Source of the DNA: Streptomyces lydicus
Lineage (GTDB): Bacteria > Actinomycetota > Actinomycetes > Streptomycetales > Streptomycetaceae
Length of the DNA: 64,000 nt
NCBI RefSeq assembly: GCF_001729485.1
Contig: NZ_CP017157.1
Span: forward strand, 2,604,001 to 2,668,000
Direction of reading: 5' to 3'
Both the position numbers and the translations under genes were made by a program. Of this stretch, positions 44,875 to 53,493 are shown in pieces (within the stretch, counting starts at the first letter, position 1; each line of letters begins with the position of its first letter). The notes under the pieces were generated by a model, which was given only the letters and a program-made list of their open reading frames with translations, was not told the origin of the DNA and did no database searches.

Positions 44875-45813
44875 TTACCGGCGGAGCGTGACGAGAAGAC
44901 GCTGGAGCGCGCCGCCCAGGCCCCACCGCGCGGCCAGCGCCTCCAGCCGCTCGGGGTCGGCCGGCTCGGCGGGCAGCGTGTGGTCGACGGCGGGGACGGC
45001 GACGTCGGTGGCCACCTTGACGACCTTCGGGGCGACGTCGAGGTACGGGCGCGCCTCCAGCAGGCGGGCGCGCTGTGCGGGGGTCACCTTCGAGGCGGGG
45101 TCCTCGGCGGCGGCCCGGATGCCGGCGAGGTCGCCGTAGGTGGCGAGCAGCTTGGCGGCGGTCTTCTCGCCGATGCCGGGGACGCCGGGCAGGCCGTCGC
45201 TGGGGTCGCCGCGCAGCAGTGCCAGGTCCGCGTAACCGGGCCCGTCCACCCCGTACTTCTCGCGCAGCAGCGCCTCGTCGGTGACCTGTAGCGTGCCCAC
45301 GCCCTTGAGGGGGTACAGCACGCGGATCCCGCGCCGGTCGTCGACGAGCTGGAAGAGGTCGCGGTCGCCGGTGACGATGTCCACCGGGCCGCCGGCCCGC
45401 GCGGTCAGGGTGCCGATGATGTCGTCCGCCTCGTAGCCGGCCGCGCCGATCCGGGCGATGCCGAGTGCGTCCAGCACCTCCTCGATCACCGGGACCTGCG
45501 GCGAGAGAGTGTCGGGGATCTCCTCCTCGTCGGGCTCCGCGGAGCCGGCCGGGGCCTCCTCGGCCACCCGGTGCGCCTTGTAGGAGGGGATCAGGTCGAC
45601 CCGCCACTGGGGTCGCCAGTCGAAGTCCATGCAGGCGACCAGGTCGTCGGGGTGGTGGTCCTGGACGAGCCGGGCGATGAAGTCCAGCAGGCCGCGCACC
45701 GCGTTCACCGGAGTGCCGTCCGGGGCTTTGACTGATTCCGGTACCCCGAAATAGGCGCGGAAGTAGAGGGAGGCGGTGTCGAGGAGCATCAGGCGTCGAG
45801 TCACACCTCGCAT
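44875..45813 (-). CDS. 5'-3' exonuclease (Pol I 5'-nuclease domain family)
   Basis: A 312-residue stand-alone 5'-nuclease like the Pol I N-terminal domain. Features are LLDTASLYFRAYFG (metal-binding Asp), VACMDFDWRPQWR, GYEADDIIGTL, IVTGDRDLFQL and the helix-hairpin-helix DGLPGVPGIGEKTAAKLL. Likely roles are primer removal or repair. The start is uncertain: ATG at 45813 is used here (MRGVTRRLMLLD); GTG at 45804 or ATG at 45789 are possible. No clear Shine-Dalgarno is present. The gene diverges from proV. Confidence 0.88.
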   Translation of the reverse strand: MRGVTRRLMLLDTASLYFRAYFGVPESVKAPDGTPVNAVRGLLDFIARLVQDHHPDDLVACMDFDWRPQWRVDLIPSYKAHRVAEEAPAGSAEPDEEEIPDTLSPQVPVIEEVLDALGIARIGAAGYEADDIIGTLTARAGGPVDIVTGDRDLFQLVDDRRGIRVLYPLKGVGTLQVTDEALLREKYGVDGPGYADLALLRGDPSDGLPGVPGIGEKTAAKLLATYGDLAGIRAAAEDPASKVTPAQRARLLEARPYLDVAPKVVKVATDVAVPAVDHTLPAEPADPERLEALAARWGLGGALQRLLVTLRR

Positions 45814-45963
45814 GATGCCGTATGCCCCATACGTCACATGGATGTGATCTGGAACACCGTCTTGTTTGAGCCGCATAAAGGCGGGCAGACGCGCAGGCGG
45901 AGTGGACCCGCTGAAAGATTCAACTATTTCGGCGGTGAAGGCGGCCGATCCCGTCCCGCTCCA

Positions 45964-45990
45964 CGACCTGCCGGCGGGGGTGGCAGGTCG
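45964..45990 (+). other. Hairpin in the proV 5' leader
   Basis: A 9-bp stem, CGACCTGCC/GGCAGGTCG, with a 9-nt loop, ending 27 nt before the proV start. It might affect translation or mark an attenuator; it lacks a T run, and I found no known riboswitch consensus around it. Confidence 0.35.
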
Positions 45991-46016
45991 TTCCACGTTC
46001 GACAAGAGAGGCATAT

Positions 46017-47234
46017 GTGTCCAGGCTGCAAGCCGAGCACCTGTACAAGGTGTTCGGCAGACGACCCGAGGACGCGGTCCGCACACTCGAAGCCGGTGCC
46101 GACCGGGACGAGTTGCGGGCCGACGGCACCACCGCCGCCGTGATCGACGCGTCGATCGAGGTGGACGAGGGGCAGATCTTCGTCGTCATGGGTCTGTCCG
46201 GGTCCGGCAAGTCGACGCTGCTGCGGATGCTCAACGGGCTGCTGGAGCCGACCGCGGGAACCGTCCGGTTCGACGGTCAGGACCTCACCTCTCTCAGCGA
46301 CAAGGAGCTGCGCAAGGTCCGCTCCGAGAAGATCTCCATGGTCTTCCAGCACTTCGCGCTCTTCCCGCACCGCAGCGTGCTGGAGAACGCCGGCTACGGC
46401 CTCGAGGTACAGGGCGTCCCCCGCGCCGAGCGGGAGCGGCGGGCCGCCGAGGCGTTGGCCCTCACCGGGCTGGAGGGCTGGGAGAAGTCCTGGCCCGACG
46501 AGCTCTCCGGCGGTATGCAGCAGCGCGTGGGCCTGGCCCGGGCGCTGGCCACGGACGCCGATCTGCTGCTGATGGACGAGTCCTTCAGCGCGCTCGACCC
46601 GCTGATCCGCCGCGACATGCAGGACCAGCTGCTGGAGCTGCAGAAGACCCTGAAGAAGACCATCGTCTTCATCACCCACGACCTCAACGAGGCGATGCGC
46701 CTCGGTGACCGGATCGCGGTGATGCGGGACGGGCGGATCGTGCAGATCGGCAGCGCCGAGGACATCCTCGTGCGCCCCGCCAACGACTACGTCGCCTCCT
46801 TCATCCAGGACGTGGACCGCAGCCGGGTGCTGACCGCGGGCGCGGTCATGTCGGAGGTCGGTACGGTGCTCGGCAGCACCACCCCGGACGGCAAGACCCT
46901 GGGCACCGCGGCGGAGTTCCGTGCCGCCGCGCCCGCCACGGTCGGTCAGGACACGCCGCTCGCCGAGCTGTTCACCCCCTGCTCGGCCAGCACCGTCCCG
47001 GTCGCGGTGACGGACGACAACGGCGCGCTGGTCGGTGCCGTACCGGCCGAGCGGCTGCTCGCGGTGCTCGGCGAGTCCGCGGAGCCGCACCGGGCCCCCG
47101 CGCCCGGCGTCCCCGCCCAGCCCGCGGTCAAGACCTCCCCGAAGGCCCCCGCGGACGAGGCGTCCGGGGACGACGAGCCGGCGGATGAGCCGGGGAAGAA
47201 CGAGCCCGAGGACAAGGTGATCGCCGGTGCCTAG
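46017..47234 (+). CDS. proV: Glycine betaine/proline ABC transporter ATP-binding protein
   Basis: A 405-residue ATPase of the ProU/OpuA type for uptake of compatible solutes. Walker A GLSGSGKST is at residues 59-67, the signature ELSGGMQQRVGLARALA near 162, Walker B LLLMDESFSALDP, and the switch His in FITHDLNEAMR. A C-terminal CBS-like region (about 280-370) could sense ionic strength, as in OpuA; the final 40 residues are Pro/Ala/Glu-rich. The start is GTG at 46017 after AGAGAGG; it is divergent from the exonuclease. It overlaps the next gene by 8 nt, so the complex is made from one operon. Confidence 0.94.
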   Translation: MSRLQAEHLYKVFGRRPEDAVRTLEAGADRDELRADGTTAAVIDASIEVDEGQIFVVMGLSGSGKSTLLRMLNGLLEPTAGTVRFDGQDLTSLSDKELRKVRSEKISMVFQHFALFPHRSVLENAGYGLEVQGVPRAERERRAAEALALTGLEGWEKSWPDELSGGMQQRVGLARALATDADLLLMDESFSALDPLIRRDMQDQLLELQKTLKKTIVFITHDLNEAMRLGDRIAVMRDGRIVQIGSAEDILVRPANDYVASFIQDVDRSRVLTAGAVMSEVGTVLGSTTPDGKTLGTAAEFRAAAPATVGQDTPLAELFTPCSASTVPVAVTDDNGALVGAVPAERLLAVLGESAEPHRAPAPGVPAQPAVKTSPKAPADEASGDDEPADEPGKNEPEDKVIAGA

Positions 47235-49827
47235 GATCCAGATAGGCAGCTGGGCGAACGACGCCGTCAACTGGCTGCGGGACAACCTCGACTGGCTCTT
47301 CACGCTCCTCACCAAGGTGCTGAACGGCCTCTACGACGCCATCCACACCGTGCTGGCCGCCCCCGAACCGCTGCTGCTGGCCGGCATCCTCGCGGTGCTC
47401 GCCTGGTGGCTGCGCGGTCTGCCGGCCGCCGTGCTCACCTTCCTCGGCTTCGCGCTGATCGACTCGATCGAGCAGTGGGGACCGACCGTCGAGTCGCTCT
47501 CCCTGGTGCTGGTGGCCTGCCTGATCACTGTCGTGGTGGCGGTGCCGCTGGGTATCTGGGCGGCCCGCAGCCGGGTCGTCGGCGGTGCGCTGCGCCCGGT
47601 GCTCGACCTGATGCAGACGATGCCGGCGATGGTCTACCTGATCCCCGGCATCCTCTTCTTCGGCCTCGGTGTCGTCCCCGGCATCGTCGCCACCATCGTC
47701 TTCTCCATGCCGCCCGCGGTCCGGATGACCGAGCTCGGCATCCGGCAGGTCGACGGGGAACTGGTCGAGGCCGCCGAGGCGTTCGGCACCCACCCGCGCA
47801 GCACGCTCTTCCGGGTGCAGCTGCCGCTGGCGCTGCCGACCATCATGGCCGGAATCAACCAGGTCATCATGCTCGCGCTGTCCATGGTCGTCATCGCCGG
47901 CATGGTCGGCGGCGGCGGTCTGGGCTCCTCCGTCTACAACGCGATCAGCTCGGTCAACGTCGCCCTGGGCGCCGAGGCCGGCCTCGCGGTGGTCATCCTC
48001 GCCATGTACCTGGACCGGATGACCGGCGCGCTCAACCAGCGGGTCTCCCCGCTCGGCCGGCGCGCGCTGGCCAAGGCGCAGGCGTCGCTCGGCGGGCTGA
48101 AGTTCCTGCAGTGGCGGCCCGCCACGTCCGTGGCGATGGTCGGTGTGGTGGCGCTGGCGCTGCTCGCCGGCGGGCTGGGTATGGCCGGCAAGGGCAGCGG
48201 CCAGGGCGGCGGCGGCAACGGCCGCCCGATCAGCCTCGGCTACGTCAACTGGGACGAGGGCAAGGCCACCACGTACCTCTGGAAGGAGATCCTGGAGGAG
48301 CGCGGCTACAAGCCCAAGGTGCAGGCCCTGGAGGCCGGTCCGCTGTTCGCCGGGCAGGCCCGCGGCGACATCGACGTCCAGACCAACGCCTGGCTGCCGA
48401 CCACCCACGCCTCGTACTGGAAGAAGTACAAGGACCACCTGGAGGACCTCGGCGCCTGGTACGACAAGACGTCGCTGGAGATCGCGGTGCCGTCGTACGT
48501 CAAGGGCGTCAAGACCCTCGACGACCTCAAGGGCAAGGGCGGCGAGTTCGGCGGCAAGATCACCGGCATCGAGCCGGGCGCCGGCGAGATGAAGATCCTC
48601 AAGGACAAGGTCCTGAAGGACTACGGCCTGGGCGGCGAGTACAAGGTCCAGGAGTCCAGCACCGCGTCCATGCTCAGCGAGCTGGACCGCTCCGTGCACC
48701 AGAAGAAGCCGATCGCGGTCACCCTGTGGTCGCCGCACTGGGCGTACGACAAGTACCCGCTCACCAAGCTCAAGGACCCCAAGGGCTCCTTCGGCTCCGG
48801 TGACAGCCTGCACCTGCTGGGCCGCAAGGGCTTCGCCAAGGACGAGCCCGAGGTCGCCAAGTGGATGAAGAACTTCCACCTGGACGAGAAGCAGCTCACC
48901 AGCCTGGAGAACGACGTCAAGGGCGCCGGCGAGGGCCACGAGCAGGACGGCGTGCGCACCTGGCTGAAGAAGAACCCCGGCCTGGTCGACAAGATCGCGC
49001 CGGGCGCCGGGGCCACGTACGCCAAGGGCAAGGACGCCGGCAAGGCGCCGAACATCGGCTACCCCGCGTGGGACGAGGGCATCGCCACCACCTACTTGTG
49101 GAAGAACGTCCTGGAGAAGCGCGGCTACAAGCCGAACATCCGCAACCTCGACGTCGGGCCGATGTGGACCGGGCTGTCCACGGGGCAGATCGACGTGGAG
49201 ACGGACGGCTGGCTGCCGGTGGCGCAGAAGCAGTACTGGGACAAGTACAAGAAGGATCTCGTCGACGTCGGACCGTGGTACGACAAGACCTCGCTGGAGA
49301 TCGCGGTGCCGTCCTACGTCAAGGGCGTCAAGACGCTCGACGACCTGCGCAAGCACAAGGACGAGTTCAAGGGCAAGATCATCGGGATCGAGCCGGGCAC
49401 CGGCGAGATGAAGCGGCTCAAGGACACCGTCGCCCCGGCGTACGGGCTGCAGGACTTCGACGTCACCTCGGCCGGGACCAGCGCGATGCTCGCCGAGCTG
49501 GACCGGGCGTACCACAAGAAGGAGCCGATCGCGGTCGTCCTGTGGTCGCCGCACTGGGCGTACAGCAAGTACAAGCTCACCAAGCTGGCCGACCCGCAGG
49601 GCACCTGGGGCGCCAACAACCAGATCAAGACGCTCGGCAACAAGAGCTTCCCGAAGAAGTTCCCGGAGTTCGCCGGCTGGCTGAAGAACTGGAAGATGAA
49701 CGCCGAGGAGCTCGGCAGTCTGGAGAAGGACATCCAGGACGCCGGCAAGGGCAACGAGAACAAGGGCGTCGAGAAGTGGATCGGCGACCACCCGGGCATC
49801 GTCGACAAGATGGCGCCGGTGAAGTGA
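47227..49827 (+). CDS. proW: ABC permease fused to two tandem OpuAC substrate-binding domains
   Basis: An 866-residue fusion. Residues 1-325 hold the ProW-type permease (about six TM segments; the loop EAAEAFGTHPRSTLFRVQLPLALP, the EAA motif that contacts the ATPase). After a Gly-rich linker, two homologous OpuAC betaine-binding domains follow: about 333-600 and 605-866. Both start with GY..WDEG, carry a D-x-Q/E-T-x-x-W-L-P block and keep WSPHWAY, so both probably bind betaine or proline. The DNA at 48457-48528 and 49276-49347 matches at 68 of 72 bases, so the copies are recent or kept alike by gene conversion. The start is GTG at 47227, 8 nt inside proV. A terminator is at 49861-49896. Confidence 0.93.
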   Translation: MPRIQIGSWANDAVNWLRDNLDWLFTLLTKVLNGLYDAIHTVLAAPEPLLLAGILAVLAWWLRGLPAAVLTFLGFALIDSIEQWGPTVESLSLVLVACLITVVVAVPLGIWAARSRVVGGALRPVLDLMQTMPAMVYLIPGILFFGLGVVPGIVATIVFSMPPAVRMTELGIRQVDGELVEAAEAFGTHPRSTLFRVQLPLALPTIMAGINQVIMLALSMVVIAGMVGGGGLGSSVYNAISSVNVALGAEAGLAVVILAMYLDRMTGALNQRVSPLGRRALAKAQASLGGLKFLQWRPATSVAMVGVVALALLAGGLGMAGKGSGQGGGGNGRPISLGYVNWDEGKATTYLWKEILEERGYKPKVQALEAGPLFAGQARGDIDVQTNAWLPTTHASYWKKYKDHLEDLGAWYDKTSLEIAVPSYVKGVKTLDDLKGKGGEFGGKITGIEPGAGEMKILKDKVLKDYGLGGEYKVQESSTASMLSELDRSVHQKKPIAVTLWSPHWAYDKYPLTKLKDPKGSFGSGDSLHLLGRKGFAKDEPEVAKWMKNFHLDEKQLTSLENDVKGAGEGHEQDGVRTWLKKNPGLVDKIAPGAGATYAKGKDAGKAPNIGYPAWDEGIATTYLWKNVLEKRGYKPNIRNLDVGPMWTGLSTGQIDVETDGWLPVAQKQYWDKYKKDLVDVGPWYDKTSLEIAVPSYVKGVKTLDDLRKHKDEFKGKIIGIEPGTGEMKRLKDTVAPAYGLQDFDVTSAGTSAMLAELDRAYHKKEPIAVVLWSPHWAYSKYKLTKLADPQGTWGANNQIKTLGNKSFPKKFPEFAGWLKNWKMNAEELGSLEKDIQDAGKGNENKGVEKWIGDHPGIVDKMAPVK
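48457..49347 (+). repeat. Internal direct repeat in the tandem binding domains
   Basis: Copies at 48457-48528 and 49276-49347 (72 nt each) differ at four positions, all third-codon changes, and encode the same residues. The span of the entry covers both; the repeat unit is the whole binding domain, about 820 nt apart. Confidence 0.85.
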
Positions 49828-49860
49828 GCGCCCACGGCGCGTAGTTGACCCGCGAGCACG

Positions 49861-49896
49861 CGGGCCCGCCCCCGGCCACCGCCGGGGGCGGGCCCG
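49861..49896 (+). terminator. Hairpin terminator after the proVW operon
   Basis: A perfect 16-bp stem (49861-49876 with 49881-49896), loop CACC, about 33 nt after the fusion-gene stop. Confidence 0.85.
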
Positions 49897-49989
49897 TTCC
49901 GTTCCCGGCGGCGGCCCGGGCGGGCCCGGATCACCCGGGCGGCGGCGCCGGGCTCGCGGGGCCGGGCGGCCGGTGCTTCGCTGGGCAGC

Positions 49990-50427
49990 GTGAAGCTCGC
50001 GCACCCCGCCGTCCTCGTGCTGCTCGGGGCCGCCGCGCTGGGCGCCGCGGCACCCGCTGCCCCGGCGCGGGTCGAGCCCGACCCGGTGGTGGCCGGCCAG
50101 CGGGTGCACCTCGGCGACGGCGGGCGGTGTGCCGACGCCGGGGCCGCGCGGGCCGACTCGACGCTCTTCGGCCCGGTGGCGCTGCGGCCGGGCGCGCACG
50201 GCATGGCCGCCGACGTCCGGGTCCCCGAGCGGGCGGCACCGGGGCGCCACACGGTCACCTTCCGCTGCGCCCCGGGCGGGGAGACGTTCACCGAGACCCT
50301 GACGGTGCGGCGCGGCCGGGTCGAGGGGGTCGACGTCCCCCAGGCGGCCGGCGGGCTGGCGCTGCTGGTGCTGGCTGGCGGCGCGGCCTACCTGCTCCGC
50401 CGCCGCGGTGCCGCCGCGCGGTCCTGA
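49990..50427 (+). CDS. Small secreted membrane-anchored protein, unknown
   Basis: A 145-residue protein with an N-terminal signal (MKLAHPAVLVLLGAAALGAAAP) and one C-terminal hydrophobic segment (about 118-138) followed by Arg-Arg-Arg, an inside-positive anchor. The middle is an Ig-like beta domain with two Cys (GRCAD and FRCAPG), as in many Streptomyces surface proteins. No sortase motif is visible. Start is GTG (49990) with only a weak binding site. Function unknown. Confidence 0.7.
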   Translation: MKLAHPAVLVLLGAAALGAAAPAAPARVEPDPVVAGQRVHLGDGGRCADAGAARADSTLFGPVALRPGAHGMAADVRVPERAAPGRHTVTFRCAPGGETFTETLTVRRGRVEGVDVPQAAGGLALLVLAGGAAYLLRRRGAAARS

Positions 50428-50463
50428 CGCCCGTTCCGCGGCCGGCGGCCGTACCGTGGACCG

Positions 50464-51201
50464 ATGACCCGTCACAGCGGCGTACGGCGCGTGGTGTCCC
50501 TGGTGCCCTCCCTGACCGAGGCGGTGGCCGTCAGCGCCCCCGGGCTGCTGGTCGGCGTCACCGACTGGTGCAGCCACCCGGCCGGGCTCGCGGCCGCCCG
50601 GATCGGCGGCACCAAGAACCCCGACACCGCCGGCGTCGCCGCCCTCGCGCCGGACCTGGTGCTCGCCAACGAGGAGGAGAACCGTCCGCAGGACCTCGAC
50701 GCGCTGCGGGCCGCGGGGATCGAGGTCCTGGTGACGGAGGTGCGCTCGCTGGACCAGGCGTTCGGTGAGCTGCACCGGGTGCTGGTCGACGGCTGCGGAC
50801 TGCCCCGGCCCGGCTGGCTGGACGCCGCCGAGGCCGCCTGGCGCGACCTGCCCCCGCCGCGGGCGGAGCGGGCCGCGGTGGTGCCGGTCTGGCGCCGCCC
50901 GTGGATGGTGCTCGGCCGGGACACCTTCGCCGGGGACCTCCTCGCCCGGCTCGGCGTCCGCAACGTCCACGCGGACCACCCCGACCGCTATCCGCGGATC
51001 CCCCTCGACGCCCTGCACGCCTGCCCCGCCGACCTCGTCGTCCTGCCGGACGAGCCGTACCGGTTCACCGCCGGGGACGGCCCGGAGGCGTTCCCCGCGC
51101 TGCCCGCCGCGCTGGTCAGCGGCCGCCATCTGACCTGGTACGGGCCGTCGTTGGCGGAGGCCCCGGCGGTTCTGGCGGGGGCGCTGGCCGCCGCCCGGTG
51201 A
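50464..51201 (+). CDS. Helical-backbone metal receptor-like protein (BtuF/FecB-type), no signal peptide
   Basis: A 245-residue protein with a periplasmic-binding (class III) fold. VVSLVPSLTEAVAV near the N-terminus is the strand-loop of helical-backbone receptors, and DLVLANEEENRPQDLDAL, RDTFAGDLLARLGVRNVH and ADLVVLPDEPYRFT follow. There is no signal peptide or lipobox and no transporter nearby, so it appears to be cytoplasmic, possibly binding corrinoid or another ligand. ATG at 50464 follows a weak site. The gene stands alone and ends 12 nt before the convergent transporter gene at 51214. Confidence 0.8.
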   Translation: MTRHSGVRRVVSLVPSLTEAVAVSAPGLLVGVTDWCSHPAGLAAARIGGTKNPDTAGVAALAPDLVLANEEENRPQDLDALRAAGIEVLVTEVRSLDQAFGELHRVLVDGCGLPRPGWLDAAEAAWRDLPPPRAERAAVVPVWRRPWMVLGRDTFAGDLLARLGVRNVHADHPDRYPRIPLDALHACPADLVVLPDEPYRFTAGDGPEAFPALPAALVSGRHLTWYGPSLAEAPAVLAGALAAAR

Positions 51202-51213
51202 GGGGGCCGGCGC

Positions 51214-52332
51214 CTACCGCGGCGGCGCCAGCAGCCGCCCGCTCAGCAGCCCGCTCGCGGTACGGCTCGCGGTCACCGCCACCGCCGTCACCAGGGCGGC
51301 GAACAGCGCCACCGCCAGCCAGGTGAAGGCGTGCAGCCCGGTGTGCCGGGCCAGGCCCGCGGCCCCCGTGACGCAGGTGCCGAGCGGGAAGGTGAAGCCC
51401 CACCACGTCATCGCGAAGCCCATGCCGTGGCGCGCGGCCCGGACCACCAGCGCGGTCGCGAGAGCCAGCCACAGCAGCGCGAAGCCCGTCACCGGGACCC
51501 CGTAGAGGACCGCGAAGGCGCCCATCGCGTGGGCGGTCGGGGCGTCCACGGCTCCCGGAGCGGCGGTCGCGAGGTTGCTCACCGCGGTGGTGGACTGACC
51601 GAGCGGGCCGAGGACGAGGAAGAGCGTGGGGGTCAGGGCGAGCGGCAGCGGGCCGTGGTGGATCAGCCGGGACAGCACCAGCGGCAGCACCAGCAGGGTG
51701 GCCAGCAGGGACATCCCGAAGAGCGCGTAGCAGGCCAGCAGCAGCGCCTGCCGCCCCTGGCCGGGCGGGAGGTGCGGGACCAGGGCCGGGCCCAGGGCCG
51801 CCGAGACCATGGGCGCGACCAGCGGCAGCAGCCACACGGGCGTGGCGCTGCCCGGCTCGATGCGGTGCCGGGTCACCATCAGGTACGGGATCGCCGCGGC
51901 CGCGGCCAGGCCGGTGAGCGTGCCCGCGGTCCACAGCACGACGTCGACGGCCAGCGCGGCCGGCTCGCCGATGACGTCCCGGCCCACCGCGAGGGTGCCG
52001 CCGCCGACCGCCAGCAGCGCCATCGCCAGGCACCCGTAGAACGGGGCGACGGTCGGGTCCAGCAGGTGGCGGCGGGCCTGGTCGCCGTGGCGCAGCCAGT
52101 GCAGGGCCCGGGCGGCCAGCAGCGTCAGCAGCAGCAGCGCGGACAGCGCCCACACCAGCCGGTAGCCGGTGCGCAGACCGGGCGCGGTGAGCGGGAGGGC
52201 CGCGCCGGCGTTGGCGACGATCGCGGTGCCCATGACGGCGGCGTACCAGTTCGGGCCGAGCCGGCTGAGGGGGCCCGGTGCGGGCGGGGCGGCGGGGGCC
52301 GGGCGGGAAGGTGCTTGCGCGAGTGTTGCCAT
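51214..52332 (-). CDS. TDT-family transporter (TehA/SLAC1-like)
   Basis: A 372-residue membrane protein with about ten TM segments. The LGPNWYAAVMGTAIVANAGAAL start and GPLGQSTTAVSNL near the middle are typical of the TDT family (TehA, C4-dicarboxylate and SLAC1-type anion channels). Possible substrates are C4-dicarboxylates, sulfite or anions. ATG at 52332 (MATLAQAPSR) is chosen; an in-frame start at 52365 would add 11 residues. It is divergent from a LysR-type gene, a usual control arrangement for this family. Confidence 0.86.
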   Translation of the reverse strand: MATLAQAPSRPAPAAPPAPGPLSRLGPNWYAAVMGTAIVANAGAALPLTAPGLRTGYRLVWALSALLLLTLLAARALHWLRHGDQARRHLLDPTVAPFYGCLAMALLAVGGGTLAVGRDVIGEPAALAVDVVLWTAGTLTGLAAAAAIPYLMVTRHRIEPGSATPVWLLPLVAPMVSAALGPALVPHLPPGQGRQALLLACYALFGMSLLATLLVLPLVLSRLIHHGPLPLALTPTLFLVLGPLGQSTTAVSNLATAAPGAVDAPTAHAMGAFAVLYGVPVTGFALLWLALATALVVRAARHGMGFAMTWWGFTFPLGTCVTGAAGLARHTGLHAFTWLAVALFAALVTAVAVTASRTASGLLSGRLLAPPR

Positions 52333-52388
52333 GCGACCAGCGTTGTCGCCCCGCACGCCCGCCACCAGGGACGTCGTGTCTATGAGGG

Positions 52389-52405
52389 CATAAGCTGGGG
52401 TTATG
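52389..52405. promoter_or_regulatory. LysR-type binding-site candidate between tdt and lysR
   Basis: CATAAGCTGGGGTTATG is an inverted repeat (CATAA-N7-TTATG) containing the T-N11-A core of LysR sites, in the 86-nt gap between the divergent genes. The gap is AT-richer than the flanks. Confidence 0.55.
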
Positions 52406-52418
52406 TGCAGGGGGACTT

Positions 52419-53345
52419 ATGGGTGAGGACGAGCCGTCCGTACCGCTGTCGCACCGGGTCCCGGACCTCGGCGCGCTGGAGCTGCTGCTCGCCGTCGCAC
52501 GGCTGGGCAGCCTGGGTCGCGCCGCCCGGGCGCGGGGGATCAGCCAGCCCGCGGCCAGCAGCCGGATCCGTTCCATGGAGCGGCAGTTGGGCGTGGCGCT
52601 GGTCGAGCGGTCGCCGCGCGGCTCCCGGCTGACGGACGCCGGGGCGCTGGTGACGGACTGGGCGCGGCGGGTGGTGGAGGCGGCGGAGGCGTTCGACGCG
52701 GGCGCCCAGGCGCTGCGCGGGCGGCGCGACTCCCGGCTGCGGGTCGCGGCCAGCATGACGATCGCCGAGTACCTGCTGCCGGGGTGGCTGATCGCGCTGC
52801 GGGCCGAGCTGCCGGGGACCGCGGTGTCGCTGCTGGCGGGGAACTCCAGCGTGGTGGCCGAGCGGCTGCTGGCGGGGGAGGCGGACCTCGGTTTCGTGGA
52901 GGGGCTCGCGGTGCCGGCGGGGCTGGACGGCGCGGTCATCGCGCACGACCGGCTGGTCGTCGTCGCCGCGCCGTCCCACCCCTGGACCCGGCGCCGCGGT
53001 GAGCTGACCGCCGACGAACTGGCGGCCACCCCGCTGATCCTGCGGGAGCGCGGCTCGGGCACCCGGCAGGTGCTGGACGCGGCGCTGGCCGCGCACGGAG
53101 GACTGGCCGAACCGCTGCTGGAACTCGCCTCGACCACCGCCGTCAAGGCCGCCGTGGTGAGCGAGGCGGCGCCGTCCGTGCTCAGCGAACTCGCCGTCGG
53201 CGAGGAGCTGGGCGCCCGGCGGCTGGTGGAGATCCCGGTGCGCGGGCTGCGCCTCGGGCGGGAGCTGCGGGCGGTGTGGCCGGCCGGCCAGCGGCCCGCC
53301 GGCCCGGCCCGTCGTCTGCTGGGGCTCACCCGCGGGACGCCCTGA
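52419..53345 (+). CDS. LysR-family transcriptional regulator
   Basis: A 308-residue regulator. The N-terminal helix-turn-helix (about residues 17-75) reads LLAVARLGSLGRAARARGISQPAASSRIR then MERQLGVALVERSPRGSRLT; the C-terminal effector domain (about 95-300) is of the usual two-lobe form. The ATG at 52419 follows CAGGGGGAC. It is divergent from the TDT transporter, which is its probable target; the effector may be the transported anion. It ends before the SH3-like protein gene. Confidence 0.9.
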   Translation: MGEDEPSVPLSHRVPDLGALELLLAVARLGSLGRAARARGISQPAASSRIRSMERQLGVALVERSPRGSRLTDAGALVTDWARRVVEAAEAFDAGAQALRGRRDSRLRVAASMTIAEYLLPGWLIALRAELPGTAVSLLAGNSSVVAERLLAGEADLGFVEGLAVPAGLDGAVIAHDRLVVVAAPSHPWTRRRGELTADELAATPLILRERGSGTRQVLDAALAAHGGLAEPLLELASTTAVKAAVVSEAAPSVLSELAVGEELGARRLVEIPVRGLRLGRELRAVWPAGQRPAGPARRLLGLTRGTP

Positions 53346-53493
53346 GCGGGGCGGGCGGCGCGGCCGGCTCCCGGCGCCGGGCGGAAATCCGCGGCCGTCG
53401 CGGACGGCCGTGCGCTAATGTGTTCGAATCCTTGATCGCGTTCGCGCGTGACGGGACCTGACCACGCACCAACTACCGCAACGGGGACGGCAC

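Noticed and set aside
45850..45880. Possible SigB-type promoter before proV (GTTT-N14-CGGGCA)
   Set aside because: Only two or three bases of the -10 fit GGGTAT, so the match is too weak.
47128..51129. 1333-codon open frame on the minus strand opposite proV-proW and later genes
   Set aside because: It runs antisense through several recognisable genes and has a low-complexity Gly/Val/Asp/Leu composition typical of shadow frames in Streptomyces.
53421..53435. TTCGAATCC, like a tRNA T-loop
   Set aside because: No acceptor stem, anticodon arm or D-arm could be formed around it. No tRNA gene was found in the window.
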